NCBI RefSeq assembly: GCF_050875635.1
Contig: NZ_JBPAOH010000027.1
Coordinates: 1 to 64,000, forward strand
Direction of reading: 5' to 3'
DNA length: 64,000 nucleotides
Source of the DNA: Hassallia sp050875635
Lineage (GTDB): Bacteria; Cyanobacteriota; Cyanobacteriia; Cyanobacteriales; Nostocaceae
Below, piece by piece: positions 18,803-27,025 of the stretch (position 1 is the stretch's first letter; the number at the start of each line of letters is the position of its first letter). The notes beneath the pieces are model-generated. The model saw only the letters and a program-made list of their open reading frames with translations. It was not told the origin of the DNA and searched no databases. The translations under genes were made by a program, and so were the position numbers.

Positions 18803-20092
18803 CTATTCGCAAGTAGCTAATGCGGCAGCGAGTTCTTTGGCTGTTTGGTAGCGATCGCGTGGCAGTGGTTCTGTAACGCGGTCAATAACCTCTTTTAATT
18901 TCCGAGTAAAAGTGGGAACGCTTGCCAAATCAAATCGAAAATTTCGACCCCGCTGGCGGTAAAACTTAAAAGGATTTTCGCCTGTTAGTAAAAAAATTAG
19001 TGTAGGTCCGATCGCGTACAAATCGGATTGTGTCAAAGGTTGCCCGCGCTCTTGTTCGGGAGCGCAATAACCTTCTGCACCAATGCGAGTACCCGGTGCG
19101 GTGCCAATTTCTTTCACAGCGCCAAAATCCAGCACCACTATCTGATTATTAGAACTTCGCACCATCAGGTTTGCGGGTTTAATATCGCGGTGAATCAGTG
19201 GTGGATCTTGCCTGTGGAGATAATCTAATATGTCACAGGTTTGGATCATCCAGGCGATCGCACGAGAAGGGGTGACAGGTCCAGTCGTGTAAACTAATCT
19301 TTCTAAATCCTGACCGTGGACTAATTCCATTGCCAGGTATTTTTTGCCGCTATCCACAAAAAAATCATAATACTTAGGAATTCCTGGATGACTCAAGGAT
19401 TTGAGAGTATACGCCTCGCGTTCAAATAATTCTTGAGCCTTGGCAATTTTTGCCATATCAGCATTCATTTGCTTCAACACCAGCAATTGCGGATATCCAG
19501 CAATCCAACCCGCTGCATCCCAAGCTAGATAGGTAGTCCCCATACCTCCCTGTCCAAGCGTCCGCAACACCTGATAGTAGCGAATTACTTTTTGCACTGT
19601 CAGCGGTTGACCGCAGTGGATGCAAAATAGATTGTTAGGAGAATTACCTTCGTGGGTACAAGTTGAGCGTGAAGTTGCAGGAGTTTTTGCTGACACCACT
19701 TCTATAAAACTCTTAACAGTTGGTTCGATTTGGACACCAACTTCTTTACCCCCCAATTTAGGAGCGGGTGATTTTATTGGCTGAATTTCAAATTTAAGTA
19801 GCGGTCCGCCCTGTGCCAATTGCAACAGTGAATTATCTGGCAGCAAACTCTGTGTCACCAAGACACTATTGAGGAAAGTGCCATTTGTGCCTTGACTGAT
19901 TACCTGCCAAGAACCACCATTGTTGCCAGAATTAACTTGCCTGAGTTCTAGATGATACCTAGAAACTAAATTATCAGTTAAAACAACCTGATTATCTGCC
20001 GCTCGACCAATCCGAATTACGGAGCAGTCTTCAAAGCACCACTGCTTGAGCGGCGTTTTTTCTTGCGCGTCTAACAGCGTCAGAGTAACCAC
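18803..20092 (-). CDS. FHA domain - zinc ribbon - serine/threonine protein kinase
   Basis: The 429-residue protein starts at GTG 20092. The N-terminal FHA domain (about 20-100; IRIGRAADNQVVL, SRYHLEL) binds phosphothreonine. A short ribbon follows, with CTHEGNSPNNLFCIHCG cysteines. The Hanks-type kinase (about 170-429) has a glycine loop LGQGGMGTTY, catalytic lysine in LVLKQM, HRDIKPANL and DFGAVKEIG, so it should be active. It lacks a transmembrane segment and sensor domain. The gene follows the PP2C phosphatase gene on the same strand, separated only by a heptamer array, so the two form a kinase/phosphatase pair that probably acts on shared substrates. The FHA may dock its phosphorylated partners. 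Confidence 0.92.
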   Translation of the reverse strand: MVTLTLLDAQEKTPLKQWCFEDCSVIRIGRAADNQVVLTDNLVSRYHLELRQVNSGNNGGSWQVISQGTNGTFLNSVLVTQSLLPDNSLLQLAQGGPLLKFEIQPIKSPAPKLGGKEVGVQIEPTVKSFIEVVSAKTPATSRSTCTHEGNSPNNLFCIHCGQPLTVQKVIRYYQVLRTLGQGGMGTTYLAWDAAGWIAGYPQLLVLKQMNADMAKIAKAQELFEREAYTLKSLSHPGIPKYYDFFVDSGKKYLAMELVHGQDLERLVYTTGPVTPSRAIAWMIQTCDILDYLHRQDPPLIHRDIKPANLMVRSSNNQIVVLDFGAVKEIGTAPGTRIGAEGYCAPEQERGQPLTQSDLYAIGPTLIFLLTGENPFKFYRQRGRNFRFDLASVPTFTRKLKEVIDRVTEPLPRDRYQTAKELAAALATCE

Positions 20093-20099
20093 AATATAA

Positions 20100-20260
20100 G
20101 GTAATGTTAGTTGGTAGTTGGTAGTTGTTGGTTGGTAGTTGTTAGTTGTTAGTTGTTAGTTGTTAGTTGATAGTTGGATCGTTGGAGCGTTGGAGCGTTG
20201 ACGGTTAACAGTTATCCACTATCCACTATCCACTATCCACTAACCACTATCCACTAACCA
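20100..20260. repeat. Second heptamer array with complementary halves
   Basis: The left half repeats GTTAGTTG and GTAGTTG units, then GTTGGAGC; the right half repeats ATCCACT and AACCACT units. The design and orientation match the 4866-5192 array, and it again lies between two minus-strand genes. Confidence 0.88.
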
Positions 20261-22249
20261 CTAACCATTCTTTTGACTTTCGACGTTGGGACGGACTTTT
20301 GCCCGGATGAGTACAGCAGTAATGTTGTCATGACCATTGTGTTGATTCGCCAAATCAATTAACTCTCGGACTCCGCGTTCTAAGTTAGCACCATAACTCA
20401 GCAGCGGTTCTAAGTGAGTAGAAAAATGAATTTCTAGTAAATCATTATCTGATAAACCGTCCGAAGCGAGGATGAAGAGTGTATCTTGATTAATCTCGAA
20501 AAACTGCACATCGGGATGGATCAAGTTTTCGTCTCGTGGACCAAGGGCTTGAGTAAGTTGATAAGCATCTGGGCGAGCGTAAGCTAAATTTGGTTCAACT
20601 CCACGAGCAATTTCCCGTTGACCGACTTCGTGATCTACCGTTATTTGTTTAAGTTTGTCCTTGCGAGTCAGCTTATACAAGCGACTATCCCCCACATGAG
20701 CAACTGCTGCTTGAGTGTCTTGGATTAAAAGCATTACCAAGGTAGTGCCCATGCGACCGACACCAGAACGGGCATCTTGTTGATTAACATCGTAAATTGC
20801 CTGATTTGCTAAAAGTACTGCCTCAGCGATACTGTCTTCAGTTGGGAGTTGGTTAGAAAGCCAATGTTTTTGGAAGTATTCCCGCAGAGTGGTAACTGCC
20901 AACTCACTGGCGACTTCACCACCAGCGTGTCCCCCCATTCCATCACAGAGAATATATAAACCACGCGCTTGCAAAGCTCGGTTTTTGGGCAATTCTAATT
21001 TGTTAATTTTGGTTTCAACACCAAAAAAGTCTTCATTGTGTTGGCGTTGACGCCCAACATCCGTGCGTCCTGCATCTTCTAGGCTGATTAACTGCATCGG
21101 CAGCACCACTGTTGGCATATCATCGCCTCTAGGGGCGGTATCTTCTGTGTCGTCTAATTGCAGGATAGTTGGCGATGGAGTATGTTCTTTTAGTGTTGGG
21201 TCGGTTGCGGTTGTGGCTGGTTGCAGTTCAGCGGCGATCGCCTCCAAGCGCGATCGCAATTGAGCGATCGTCTCAATCTTACCTTCCTCAATCTCGCCCA
21301 ACAACTGTATCACAGAGCCAGATTGAGTGCGTTGCGACTGTCTAAATAACGCCTGCCAAATACGCCCCAAAGCTTCAATTGTCAAAGGTTGCGCTTCGCC
21401 TTCTGGCAAATCAGCAGAATTATTTCTCTGTGTTTCTACGTGTAACTCTTGTAGTGCTAGCGTCTGGTCTTCATCCAAGCGCAAATTCGATAACTCCAAC
21501 AGACTTTGACGACAATTCAATGGTTCTAATAGCGCCCAGAGTTGAGTCATCTGATAAAACCAATGTAAGATTTGTAACGAAGTTATATTATCATCTTGCC
21601 ATAATTCGGCTAAATACTGCCAATGCGATCGGTTCTCAATCAGTACCACCTGCATCTGGTTTTCCTGCCATGCATCGTGAATCGATGGTATTTCTGGGTG
21701 AGACCCTAGTTGCAAAGCAATATAAGGTTTAGCGAGGTTAGGAATTCTGGCTGCTTCGGTTGATGGCGCAATCAAATTGTTTTGCTGATTTTTTAGTATA
21801 GCCAGTAGCGGCGACATTTGATATGGTTGGCAGTCTAAAACTCTCACGCACACCTGAGTATGAGCGGCAACTTCTGATAGTGCTGGTAGCGGATCTAATA
21901 GTTGATAGCGCTGTTGCGAGTCTAAATAAGAGCCAACCGGGAGTTGAGAAAAAGCGATTAAGCCAGAAGGGGAGCCAGTCGCTTGGGCGAACTGGGGTGA
22001 AAGGGGAGAATCATCTTCTAAGCTTTTTGGCTGGTGAACTTCTGCTTCACTTTCCTTAACTTCCTCGACGGCAATAATTGCCCACCAAATTGTGCCGGAT
22101 TCCGCGCCGCAGTTGTGACATCGTTCTGCATTGACAGCCACAGCGCTACTGCATTTTGGACAAACCTTTTGCGTCAAGGACGTGCCACAGTTTTGACAGA
22201 ACTTGTTGGTATTAGAGTTTTCAAATTTACACTGGGGGCAAATCAGCAT
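20261..22249 (-). CDS. Zinc-ribbon PP2C-type protein phosphatase
   Basis: The 662-residue protein starts at ATG 22249. Two or three zinc ribbons open it (CPQCKFENSNTNKFCQNCG, then CPKCSSAV...CHNCG). A middle region of about 300 residues looks like a degenerate kinase-like or regulatory domain. The C-terminal PP2C domain (about 390-655) has TDVGRQRQHNEDFFGV, LCDGMGGHAGGE, HVGDSRLY and ASDGLSDND, with the metal-binding aspartates present. It should dephosphorylate Ser/Thr proteins with Mn or Mg. It precedes the FHA kinase gene. A 15-base motif shared with the hybrid kinase gene (21974-21988) appears in frame around residues 85-95, encoding part of SPQFAQATGSPSG. Confidence 0.9.
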   Translation of the reverse strand: MLICPQCKFENSNTNKFCQNCGTSLTQKVCPKCSSAVAVNAERCHNCGAESGTIWWAIIAVEEVKESEAEVHQPKSLEDDSPLSPQFAQATGSPSGLIAFSQLPVGSYLDSQQRYQLLDPLPALSEVAAHTQVCVRVLDCQPYQMSPLLAILKNQQNNLIAPSTEAARIPNLAKPYIALQLGSHPEIPSIHDAWQENQMQVVLIENRSHWQYLAELWQDDNITSLQILHWFYQMTQLWALLEPLNCRQSLLELSNLRLDEDQTLALQELHVETQRNNSADLPEGEAQPLTIEALGRIWQALFRQSQRTQSGSVIQLLGEIEEGKIETIAQLRSRLEAIAAELQPATTATDPTLKEHTPSPTILQLDDTEDTAPRGDDMPTVVLPMQLISLEDAGRTDVGRQRQHNEDFFGVETKINKLELPKNRALQARGLYILCDGMGGHAGGEVASELAVTTLREYFQKHWLSNQLPTEDSIAEAVLLANQAIYDVNQQDARSGVGRMGTTLVMLLIQDTQAAVAHVGDSRLYKLTRKDKLKQITVDHEVGQREIARGVEPNLAYARPDAYQLTQALGPRDENLIHPDVQFFEINQDTLFILASDGLSDNDLLEIHFSTHLEPLLSYGANLERGVRELIDLANQHNGHDNITAVLIRAKVRPNVESQKNG

Positions 22250-22490
22250 TGTGGAAGTTCCTTAATTCCCGTTCCTGGCGTGCTTCTGACCACTACAATT
22301 TGTGCATTGCCACAAATGTCGGCAGCTTATAGTAGACCGACAAAATATTGTGGTGTCAACAGTGAATTTTGGTGACAGTATTAATTCTTACGCATATTTT
22401 CAAAATATGTGAAATACAGGCAAGCCTATCCCTCAGAATAACCTGCCATTAAAAATTAGCGATCGCCCATATTTAAACACATATCTTGAT

Positions 22491-22650
22491 TGTTTGGGGG
22501 AGTGGGCGAGTGGGGGAGTGGGAGATAAGGGGACAAGGGGACAAGGGGACAAGGAGACAAGGAGACAAAAAGAATAATTCTTCTTTCTCCCCATCCCCCC
22601 ATCTCCCCATCCCCCCTCTCCCCATCCCCTGCTCTCCCCCTCTCCCTCAT
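22491..22650. repeat. Composite G-rich/C-rich array
   Basis: GGGGGAGTGGG and GGGGACAAGG repeats run to 22567, followed by AAAAAGAATAATTCTT and then CCCCATCCCCCC and CTCTCCCC repeats. The core from ACAAGGAGACAAGG through the AATTCTT palindrome recurs nearly unchanged near 59610-59655. The stop codon of the PAS kinase lies at its edge. Confidence 0.85.
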
Positions 22651-24323
22651 CCCTCACTGCTTAGTGGTAGTAAAATCGTAAAACAGGTACGGTTTGATTG
22701 ACTTTCAACCTCGATTGTGCCTCCAAGGGAAAGAGTGAGTTTTTGTACTAATGCCAATCCTAATCCGGTTCCTCCTTGCTTCCAAGGGTCGTTGCTGGGA
22801 ATGCGATAAAATTTGTTAAAAATGAGCGGTATTTCTGTGGTGGGAATTTCCACACCAGTATTAACTACTTTGAATTGAATTTGTTTTGATTTTAATTGAG
22901 CGCTGAGGGTGATTTGTGCTTCTGGTGGGCTAAATTTACAAGCGTTGGTGAGCAGTTCGATTAAAATACGTTCGAGACTGAAGGGATCGCAAGTGAGTGG
23001 AGGAAGATTGGCAGCTATATTTAGCTGCAACTCTTGCTGAGAACTGTTGCGATTGCGTGCTTGAAATACCTGCAACACCCGGCAAAGCCATTGCTGTAGT
23101 TGAATTGTTTCTAATACCAACGGTTTAGCGACATTATCGAGCTTTTGCAAATCCAGGAAATTATTAATTAGGTTAATTTCGCGATCGCACTCCTTGTCTA
23201 AAATTTGAAAGTAGCGAGCTGCTTTTGAGCGTTCTGTTTCTGGCTTGTCCATTTCCAACAAAAAGTTTTGCTCTTTTTTCAGTGAGATTCCCAGCATCTG
23301 AATCGCCATTTTCATATTAGTTAGTGGCGTGCGTAGTTCATGGGAAACTGTACTGAGAAATTCATCCTTCAGACGATTGAGGCTTTCAATTTCATCAAAT
23401 TGCGCTTGTGCAGCTTCTTGAGTTTCTTGAAGAGCAACTTCTGCTAATTTGCGCTCTGTGATGTCAATACAACTACCAATGTAACCAGCAAAGTTACCTG
23501 TGGATGTAAATCTGGGAACCCCTGAATCTAAAATCCAACGATAATTGCCGTCATGTCGCAGGAGCCGATATTCCATCTCAAATTTGGCTCGTGCGTTAAA
23601 GGCAGATTCATAGGTTTTTAAGCAAAAATCTTGATCTTCAGGATGTACGTTTGACAACCAGCCTAAACCTTGCTCTTCTTCTAAGCTGCGTCCGGTAAAA
23701 TTTAACCAAGATTGGTTGAAAAAATTACATAACGAGTCACTTCCAGACATCCACAACATAACTGGTGCTGTGTCAGCCATAGTGTGAAAGCGTTGTTCGC
23801 TTTCTCGTAACAAGTCTTCTGTCTGTTTGTAAGCGGTAATATCCTCGCAAACCATCAGAATCAGCGGATTTGCCTCTTCAGTTGGTAATATCCGCGCTTT
23901 AACTTTTACCCAAACCATTTTACTGGCATTTAAGCGAAACTCCCAATTAGTAATTTCGCTTTCGGGTGACGCTGTTAATAATTCTTTGAATGCATTACTT
24001 AACCTTTGCTTGTCTGACTCCTCAAACAAGTTAAAAATTGAAGTTTGGATTAGTTGTTCTAAAGTGTAGCCAAGACTGTCTGCACCAAATTGGTTTACAG
24101 ACAAAATTTTCCCTGTTGCATCCAAGGTGAAGTACACAGAAGGTGTATTTTCATACAAACTGCGATACCACTGGAGTTCTTCTTGGGTACGACGCAGGGT
24201 TTCTGGGGTGCAAAGTTCTAAATCGGTAGCTCGTTCAGACACAACTTCCAGATGTAGAGGTGTTACAGACAAAATATCTTTTTGACGAGTGTAATGCCAG
24301 CTCGATTGCTGATTGCGGCTCAT
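22647..24323 (-). CDS. PAS-PAS sensor histidine kinase
   Basis: The 558-residue soluble kinase has two PAS domains: about 55-165 (SVYFTLDATGKILSVN, ending ILMVCEDITAYKQTE) and about 175-300 (PVMLWMSGSDSLCNFFNQSW, ending IGSCIDITERKLAE). A coiled-coil linker precedes the HisKA domain, with phospho-accepting His in STVSHELRTPL, and a HATPase domain with ELLTNACKF and GGTGLGLALVQ. No membrane helix is visible, so it senses a cytoplasmic signal. No response regulator is adjacent, making it an orphan kinase. ATG 24323 is the start. The TGA stop falls at the edge of a C-rich array. Confidence 0.9.
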   Translation of the reverse strand: MSRNQQSSWHYTRQKDILSVTPLHLEVVSERATDLELCTPETLRRTQEELQWYRSLYENTPSVYFTLDATGKILSVNQFGADSLGYTLEQLIQTSIFNLFEESDKQRLSNAFKELLTASPESEITNWEFRLNASKMVWVKVKARILPTEEANPLILMVCEDITAYKQTEDLLRESEQRFHTMADTAPVMLWMSGSDSLCNFFNQSWLNFTGRSLEEEQGLGWLSNVHPEDQDFCLKTYESAFNARAKFEMEYRLLRHDGNYRWILDSGVPRFTSTGNFAGYIGSCIDITERKLAEVALQETQEAAQAQFDEIESLNRLKDEFLSTVSHELRTPLTNMKMAIQMLGISLKKEQNFLLEMDKPETERSKAARYFQILDKECDREINLINNFLDLQKLDNVAKPLVLETIQLQQWLCRVLQVFQARNRNSSQQELQLNIAANLPPLTCDPFSLERILIELLTNACKFSPPEAQITLSAQLKSKQIQFKVVNTGVEIPTTEIPLIFNKFYRIPSNDPWKQGGTGLGLALVQKLTLSLGGTIEVESQSNRTCFTILLPLSSEG

Positions 24324-24662
24324 AGATTTAAACTTGCACCCAAGCGAGAAGTGTGAACTAGGCGGTAAGAAAAAAATATTATTATACAGGTTTTAAATTA
24401 ATTTGTGTGAAAGGTGCAAATAAAAACTTATGTAAAGACTAAGCTTTACACTGTATAATTCTTTAATTGATAGCTCAAAACTTGCGATTGGAGATATTGA
24501 TTAATCTATCTTGAAAATAGAGAGGCTTAGGCAGTTGGGTTAGGAGCGCTTAGACTAAAGGTTAGAAAAAGAGATTTTTATCGATATTGGTATAAACAGT
24601 TCATAATTTTAACCACAATTATTCAAATATAGGTAGGGAGGCTTCCCCCTTAGAAGCAATGC
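24324..24662. other. AT-rich intergenic region
   Basis: These 339 bases precede the PAS kinase start and follow the pseudouridine synthase stop. I see no repeat, RNA or open frame in them beyond AT-rich promoter-like DNA. Confidence 0.5.
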
Positions 24663-25277
24663 TTAAGGCTTAAAAATAGATGCTTTTTTCTGTGGTTTCG
24701 TTAAATTATGCAACAATTTGACTTCTTCTGGGGTAAGTTCGCGCCACTGTCCTGGTTGTAGACGATCTAATTTTAAGTGAGCGATCGCTATCCTCACCAA
24801 TCGCAAGGTAGGAAACCCGACAGCAGCAGTCATTCTTCTGACTTGGCGGTTTTTTCCTTCTGTCAAAGTTATTTCTAGCCAAGCTGTGGGGACATTTTTT
24901 CTAAATCTTATTGGTGGATCGCGATCGCTTAACAACGGTTCTTCTGATAAAAGTCGTACTTTTGTTGGTCGAGTACGGTAATCTTGAATTTGCACACCTG
25001 TTTGCAATTTCTTTAAAGCATCTGCATCGGGAATTCGCTCTACCTGTACTAAATAAGTCCTTTCATGTCCAAATTGAGGATGAGAAAGGCGATGTTGCAA
25101 TTTTCCGTTATTTGTTAATAATAATAACCCTTCACTGTCCCAGTCTAAACGCCCGACAGGGTACACATCAGCCACTTCGATGTAATCTTTTAGCGTACTG
25201 CGGTTAGGGCTATCTTTTGTAAATTGGCTGAGAACCCCGTAGGGTTTGGAAAAAATGATATAGCGATAGTCATTCAT
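24663..25277 (-). CDS. Pseudouridine synthase, RsuA/RluE type
   Basis: The 204-residue enzyme should convert a uridine in rRNA to pseudouridine. The catalytic motif VGRLDWDSEGLLLLTN places the nucleophile at Asp45, and the C-terminal NRQVRRMTAAVGFPTLRLVR is the usual family ending. It lacks an N-terminal S4 domain, and opens directly with YIIFSKPYGVLSQF, which fits the short RluE-like class (E. coli RluE modifies 23S U2457). I leave the symbol blank because the target site cannot be read from sequence. ATG 25277 gives the normal length. Confidence 0.88.
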   Translation of the reverse strand: MNDYRYIIFSKPYGVLSQFTKDSPNRSTLKDYIEVADVYPVGRLDWDSEGLLLLTNNGKLQHRLSHPQFGHERTYLVQVERIPDADALKKLQTGVQIQDYRTRPTKVRLLSEEPLLSDRDPPIRFRKNVPTAWLEITLTEGKNRQVRRMTAAVGFPTLRLVRIAIAHLKLDRLQPGQWRELTPEEVKLLHNLTKPQKKASIFKP

Positions 25278-25451
25278 TGTTTGAGTAAATAACTAATGTG
25301 ACATTAGTCTATGATGCCAATAATTGGACACGTCATGCATTACAACTAGCGAGCGTCAGATTTAACTTATGCGATCGCCCTGTATCGTCGGATAAATATA
25401 CAAGCTTTGTTAGTCTGTAAAGTTAGAGAAATTGATGCCAAATTTCCACAA

Positions 25452-25516
25452 ATACAATGACTACGCCAGAACTAAAGCTTTTTGACATACAATGACTATG
25501 CCAAAACTAAAGCTTT
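25452..25516 (+). repeat. 30-bp direct duplication around a start codon
   Basis: The sequence at 25452-25481 recurs at 25487-25516 with two mismatches (ACGCCAGAAC versus ATGCCAAAAC), separated by TTGAC. Both copies contain an ATG followed by nearly the same codons. The second ATG is the start of the 134-residue gene. Confidence 0.9.
25457..25495 (+). CDS. 12-codon upstream ORF overlapping the next start (ATGA)
   Basis: The first copy of the duplication reads MTTPELKLFDIQ and stops at TGA 25493-25495, overlapping the ATG at 25492 of the main gene in the classic ATGA arrangement. It could act as a leader for translational coupling, or be a by-product of the duplication. No direct sign of translation. 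Confidence 0.35.
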   Translation: MTTPELKLFDIQ

Positions 25517-25896
25517 ATTTTCGGACTACTGAGATAATTCTAAAATTACATCGCCCAATCGCAAAGTTATTAAAGTGGATTCCCAGACAAATCAAAGAAC
25601 TTTTTCAGGTTTTTTTTCAATCTCAAGAAAACTCCGATGAAGAACTAGAAGATTTTGAGGAACAATTAGAGCAAAGACGACTTGAAAGACAAAGATTAGG
25701 ACGAGGTAGGGGAGCCAATAGAAAAGACCGAGTAATTGTCAATTCTGTAGCGCGGGAAAAGAATATGAACAGAGAGCAGCGACAACAATTTGGTGATTAT
25801 ATTGAAGATGTTAAACGTCATCAAGGGCGAGGCGGTGCTGACAACTTCACACGCAATGAACTACTTGATTTGGCTGATGAGTTTTTAGAGAGATAA
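25492..25896 (+). CDS. Basic/acidic helical protein of unknown family
   Basis: The 134-residue protein has a basic N-terminal half with an amphipathic stretch (ILKLHRPIAKLLKWIPRQIKELFQVFFQ), an acidic-then-arginine-rich linker (EELEDFEEQLEQRRLERQR) and a C-terminal module (NREQRQQFGDYIEDVKRHQGRGGADNFTRNELLDLADEF) that resembles the small compact ends of polymorphic toxins. I cannot assign it to a family. A DUF4279-like gene follows 43 nt downstream, and in that setting a toxin-like/immunity-like pair is possible but unproven. Its start codon is embedded in a local duplication. Confidence 0.65.
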   Translation: MTMPKLKLYFRTTEIILKLHRPIAKLLKWIPRQIKELFQVFFQSQENSDEELEDFEEQLEQRRLERQRLGRGRGANRKDRVIVNSVAREKNMNREQRQQFGDYIEDVKRHQGRGGADNFTRNELLDLADEFLER

Positions 25897-25939
25897 TTAA
25901 TTTAACCGATAAGTTCCACCTACTTAGCAGGTCGATAAA

Positions 25940-26380
25940 GTGAGTACGAATAAAATATCTTTAAGATTATCTGGCAATCTTACACCCTTAGAAAAATTAA
26001 CACATACTTTAGGAATTACGCCGACAAAAATTCTTCACCGTGGAGAGCGTGTTTCTAAAAATAGAGTCCAACCCGTTGATATTTGGTCTTTAGAACTGGT
26101 TAATTTTGACGATCGCACCACAAAGCAAGATATAGAAAAGCAGATGTTACAAGCTGCGGTAGTGTTAAAGCAAATTGCACCAGCGATCGCATCATTAGAT
26201 CGAACCAAGTGCAAAACAGATTTGTACATCAGCACTATCCGAGAAGAAGACCAGGGTGGTTTATCATTACCTACAGAACTGGTAGCAGCAGCAGCAGCAG
26301 CAAAATTATCAATCCAGATGTCCATCCTCGTGATGCTGGATGACTACGAAGAACCGGAAGCTGCTTCTATCAATACATGA
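25940..26380 (+). CDS. DUF4279-like protein
   Basis: This 146-residue soluble protein, with a GTG start at 25940, carries the DUF4279 pattern as I remember it: SLRLSGNLTPLEKLTHTLGI at the start, a tryptophan in DIWSLEL near residue 52, a central helix and SLPTELVAAAAAAKLSIQMSILV near the end. Members often sit beside toxin-like genes, which fits its position after the 134-residue gene. No catalytic residues are evident. The family call is from memory of the pattern. Confidence 0.7.
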   Translation: MSTNKISLRLSGNLTPLEKLTHTLGITPTKILHRGERVSKNRVQPVDIWSLELVNFDDRTTKQDIEKQMLQAAVVLKQIAPAIASLDRTKCKTDLYISTIREEDQGGLSLPTELVAAAAAAKLSIQMSILVMLDDYEEPEAASINT

Positions 26381-26461
26381 TTAACCTACATAAGGCTGCG
26401 ATCGTCATTATCAAAGCACCGTAAAATAATATGAAAATATAAGCTTTTTAAAAGAGCAGTT

Positions 26462-26629
26462 ATTCTGACCACAGCAGAACAACCTTTAAAGTGTGTTTAC
26501 TTGTGTCAAGCATTGACAACAGTCTACTTAATAGTGCGTCTGGATGAACGCATGGGAGAAATATTCATCCAATCTGGCAATGAGATAGAAATCTTAATTA
26601 ATCGTGATGGAAATTGGATATACCTATGA
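26462..26629 (+). CDS. DUF6888-like small protein, no standard start codon
   Basis: The frame reads TTAEQPLKCVYLCQALTTVY then LIVRLDERMGEIFIQSGNE and ends IYL at TGA 26627-26629. That matches my memory of the cyanobacterial DUF6888 family (CxYLCxxLT, VRLDE, EIEI). An in-frame TGA lies at 26432, and no ATG, GTG or TTG occurs between it and the conserved part; ATT at 26462 or CTG at 26465 are the only plausible starts. The stop overlaps the ATG of the DUF6887-like gene (ATGA), as expected for a coupled pair. Either the start is non-standard or the gene has lost it. Confidence 0.6.
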   Translation: MLTTAEQPLKCVYLCQALTTVYLIVRLDERMGEIFIQSGNEIEILINRDGNWIYL

Positions 26630-26838
26630 CCAAACCAAATTTTGATGCTATGAGTGAAGGTGAATTAAGAACCTACGTCTATGAACATCGAGACGATCAA
26701 GAAGCTTTTCACGCATTTGTAGATCGTTTGAAGGCAAAACCTCCCTCTGCGGTTTATCCCGCATCGATGACACCTGAGGAAATCCATCAAGCAATATTAA
26801 TGCATGTTCAGCAGAAGCAGAAAACGCAAGACGCATAG
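26626..26838 (+). CDS. DUF6887-like small protein
   Basis: The 70-residue protein starts at ATG 26626 (MTKPNFDAMSEGELRTYVYE); this start is fixed by the 4-nt ATGA overlap with the preceding frame and by the family's usual opening. HRDDQEAFHAFVDRL is the other hallmark. I recall these as paired small cyanobacterial families of unknown function (DUF6887 with DUF6888). Small size, overlap and wide dispersal resemble a toxin-antitoxin layout, but no activity is known to me. Confidence 0.7.
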   Translation: MTKPNFDAMSEGELRTYVYEHRDDQEAFHAFVDRLKAKPPSAVYPASMTPEEIHQAILMHVQQKQKTQDA

Positions 26839-26925
26839 AACACTGCAACGCATACCACCTTGCTTACCTTAGGATTTGTTAACTTACTTGCGCCCATCTA
26901 CAACGAAGGTGCTACAATCAACTTC

Positions 26926-27008
26926 CATGCTAGGGGTGCCTGCACTTTTCAGGCTGAGAACACACCCTTAACACCTGAGTCTGGGTAATACCAGCGGAGG
27001 GAAGCTGT
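26926..27008 (+). promoter_or_regulatory. TPP riboswitch (THI element) upstream of thiC
   Basis: The conserved thi-box pieces appear in order: GGGGTGCCTGCAC with GGCTGAGA, then ACACCCTTAACACCTGA and TCTGGGTAATACCAGCGGAGGGAAG. These are the pyrimidine-sensing and pyrophosphate-sensing arms of the thiamine pyrophosphate aptamer. The aptamer ends about 18 nt before the thiC start, close to the ribosome site, suggesting control of translation initiation. Confidence 0.95.
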
Positions 27009-27025
27009 TTATCGAGGAATTTAAT

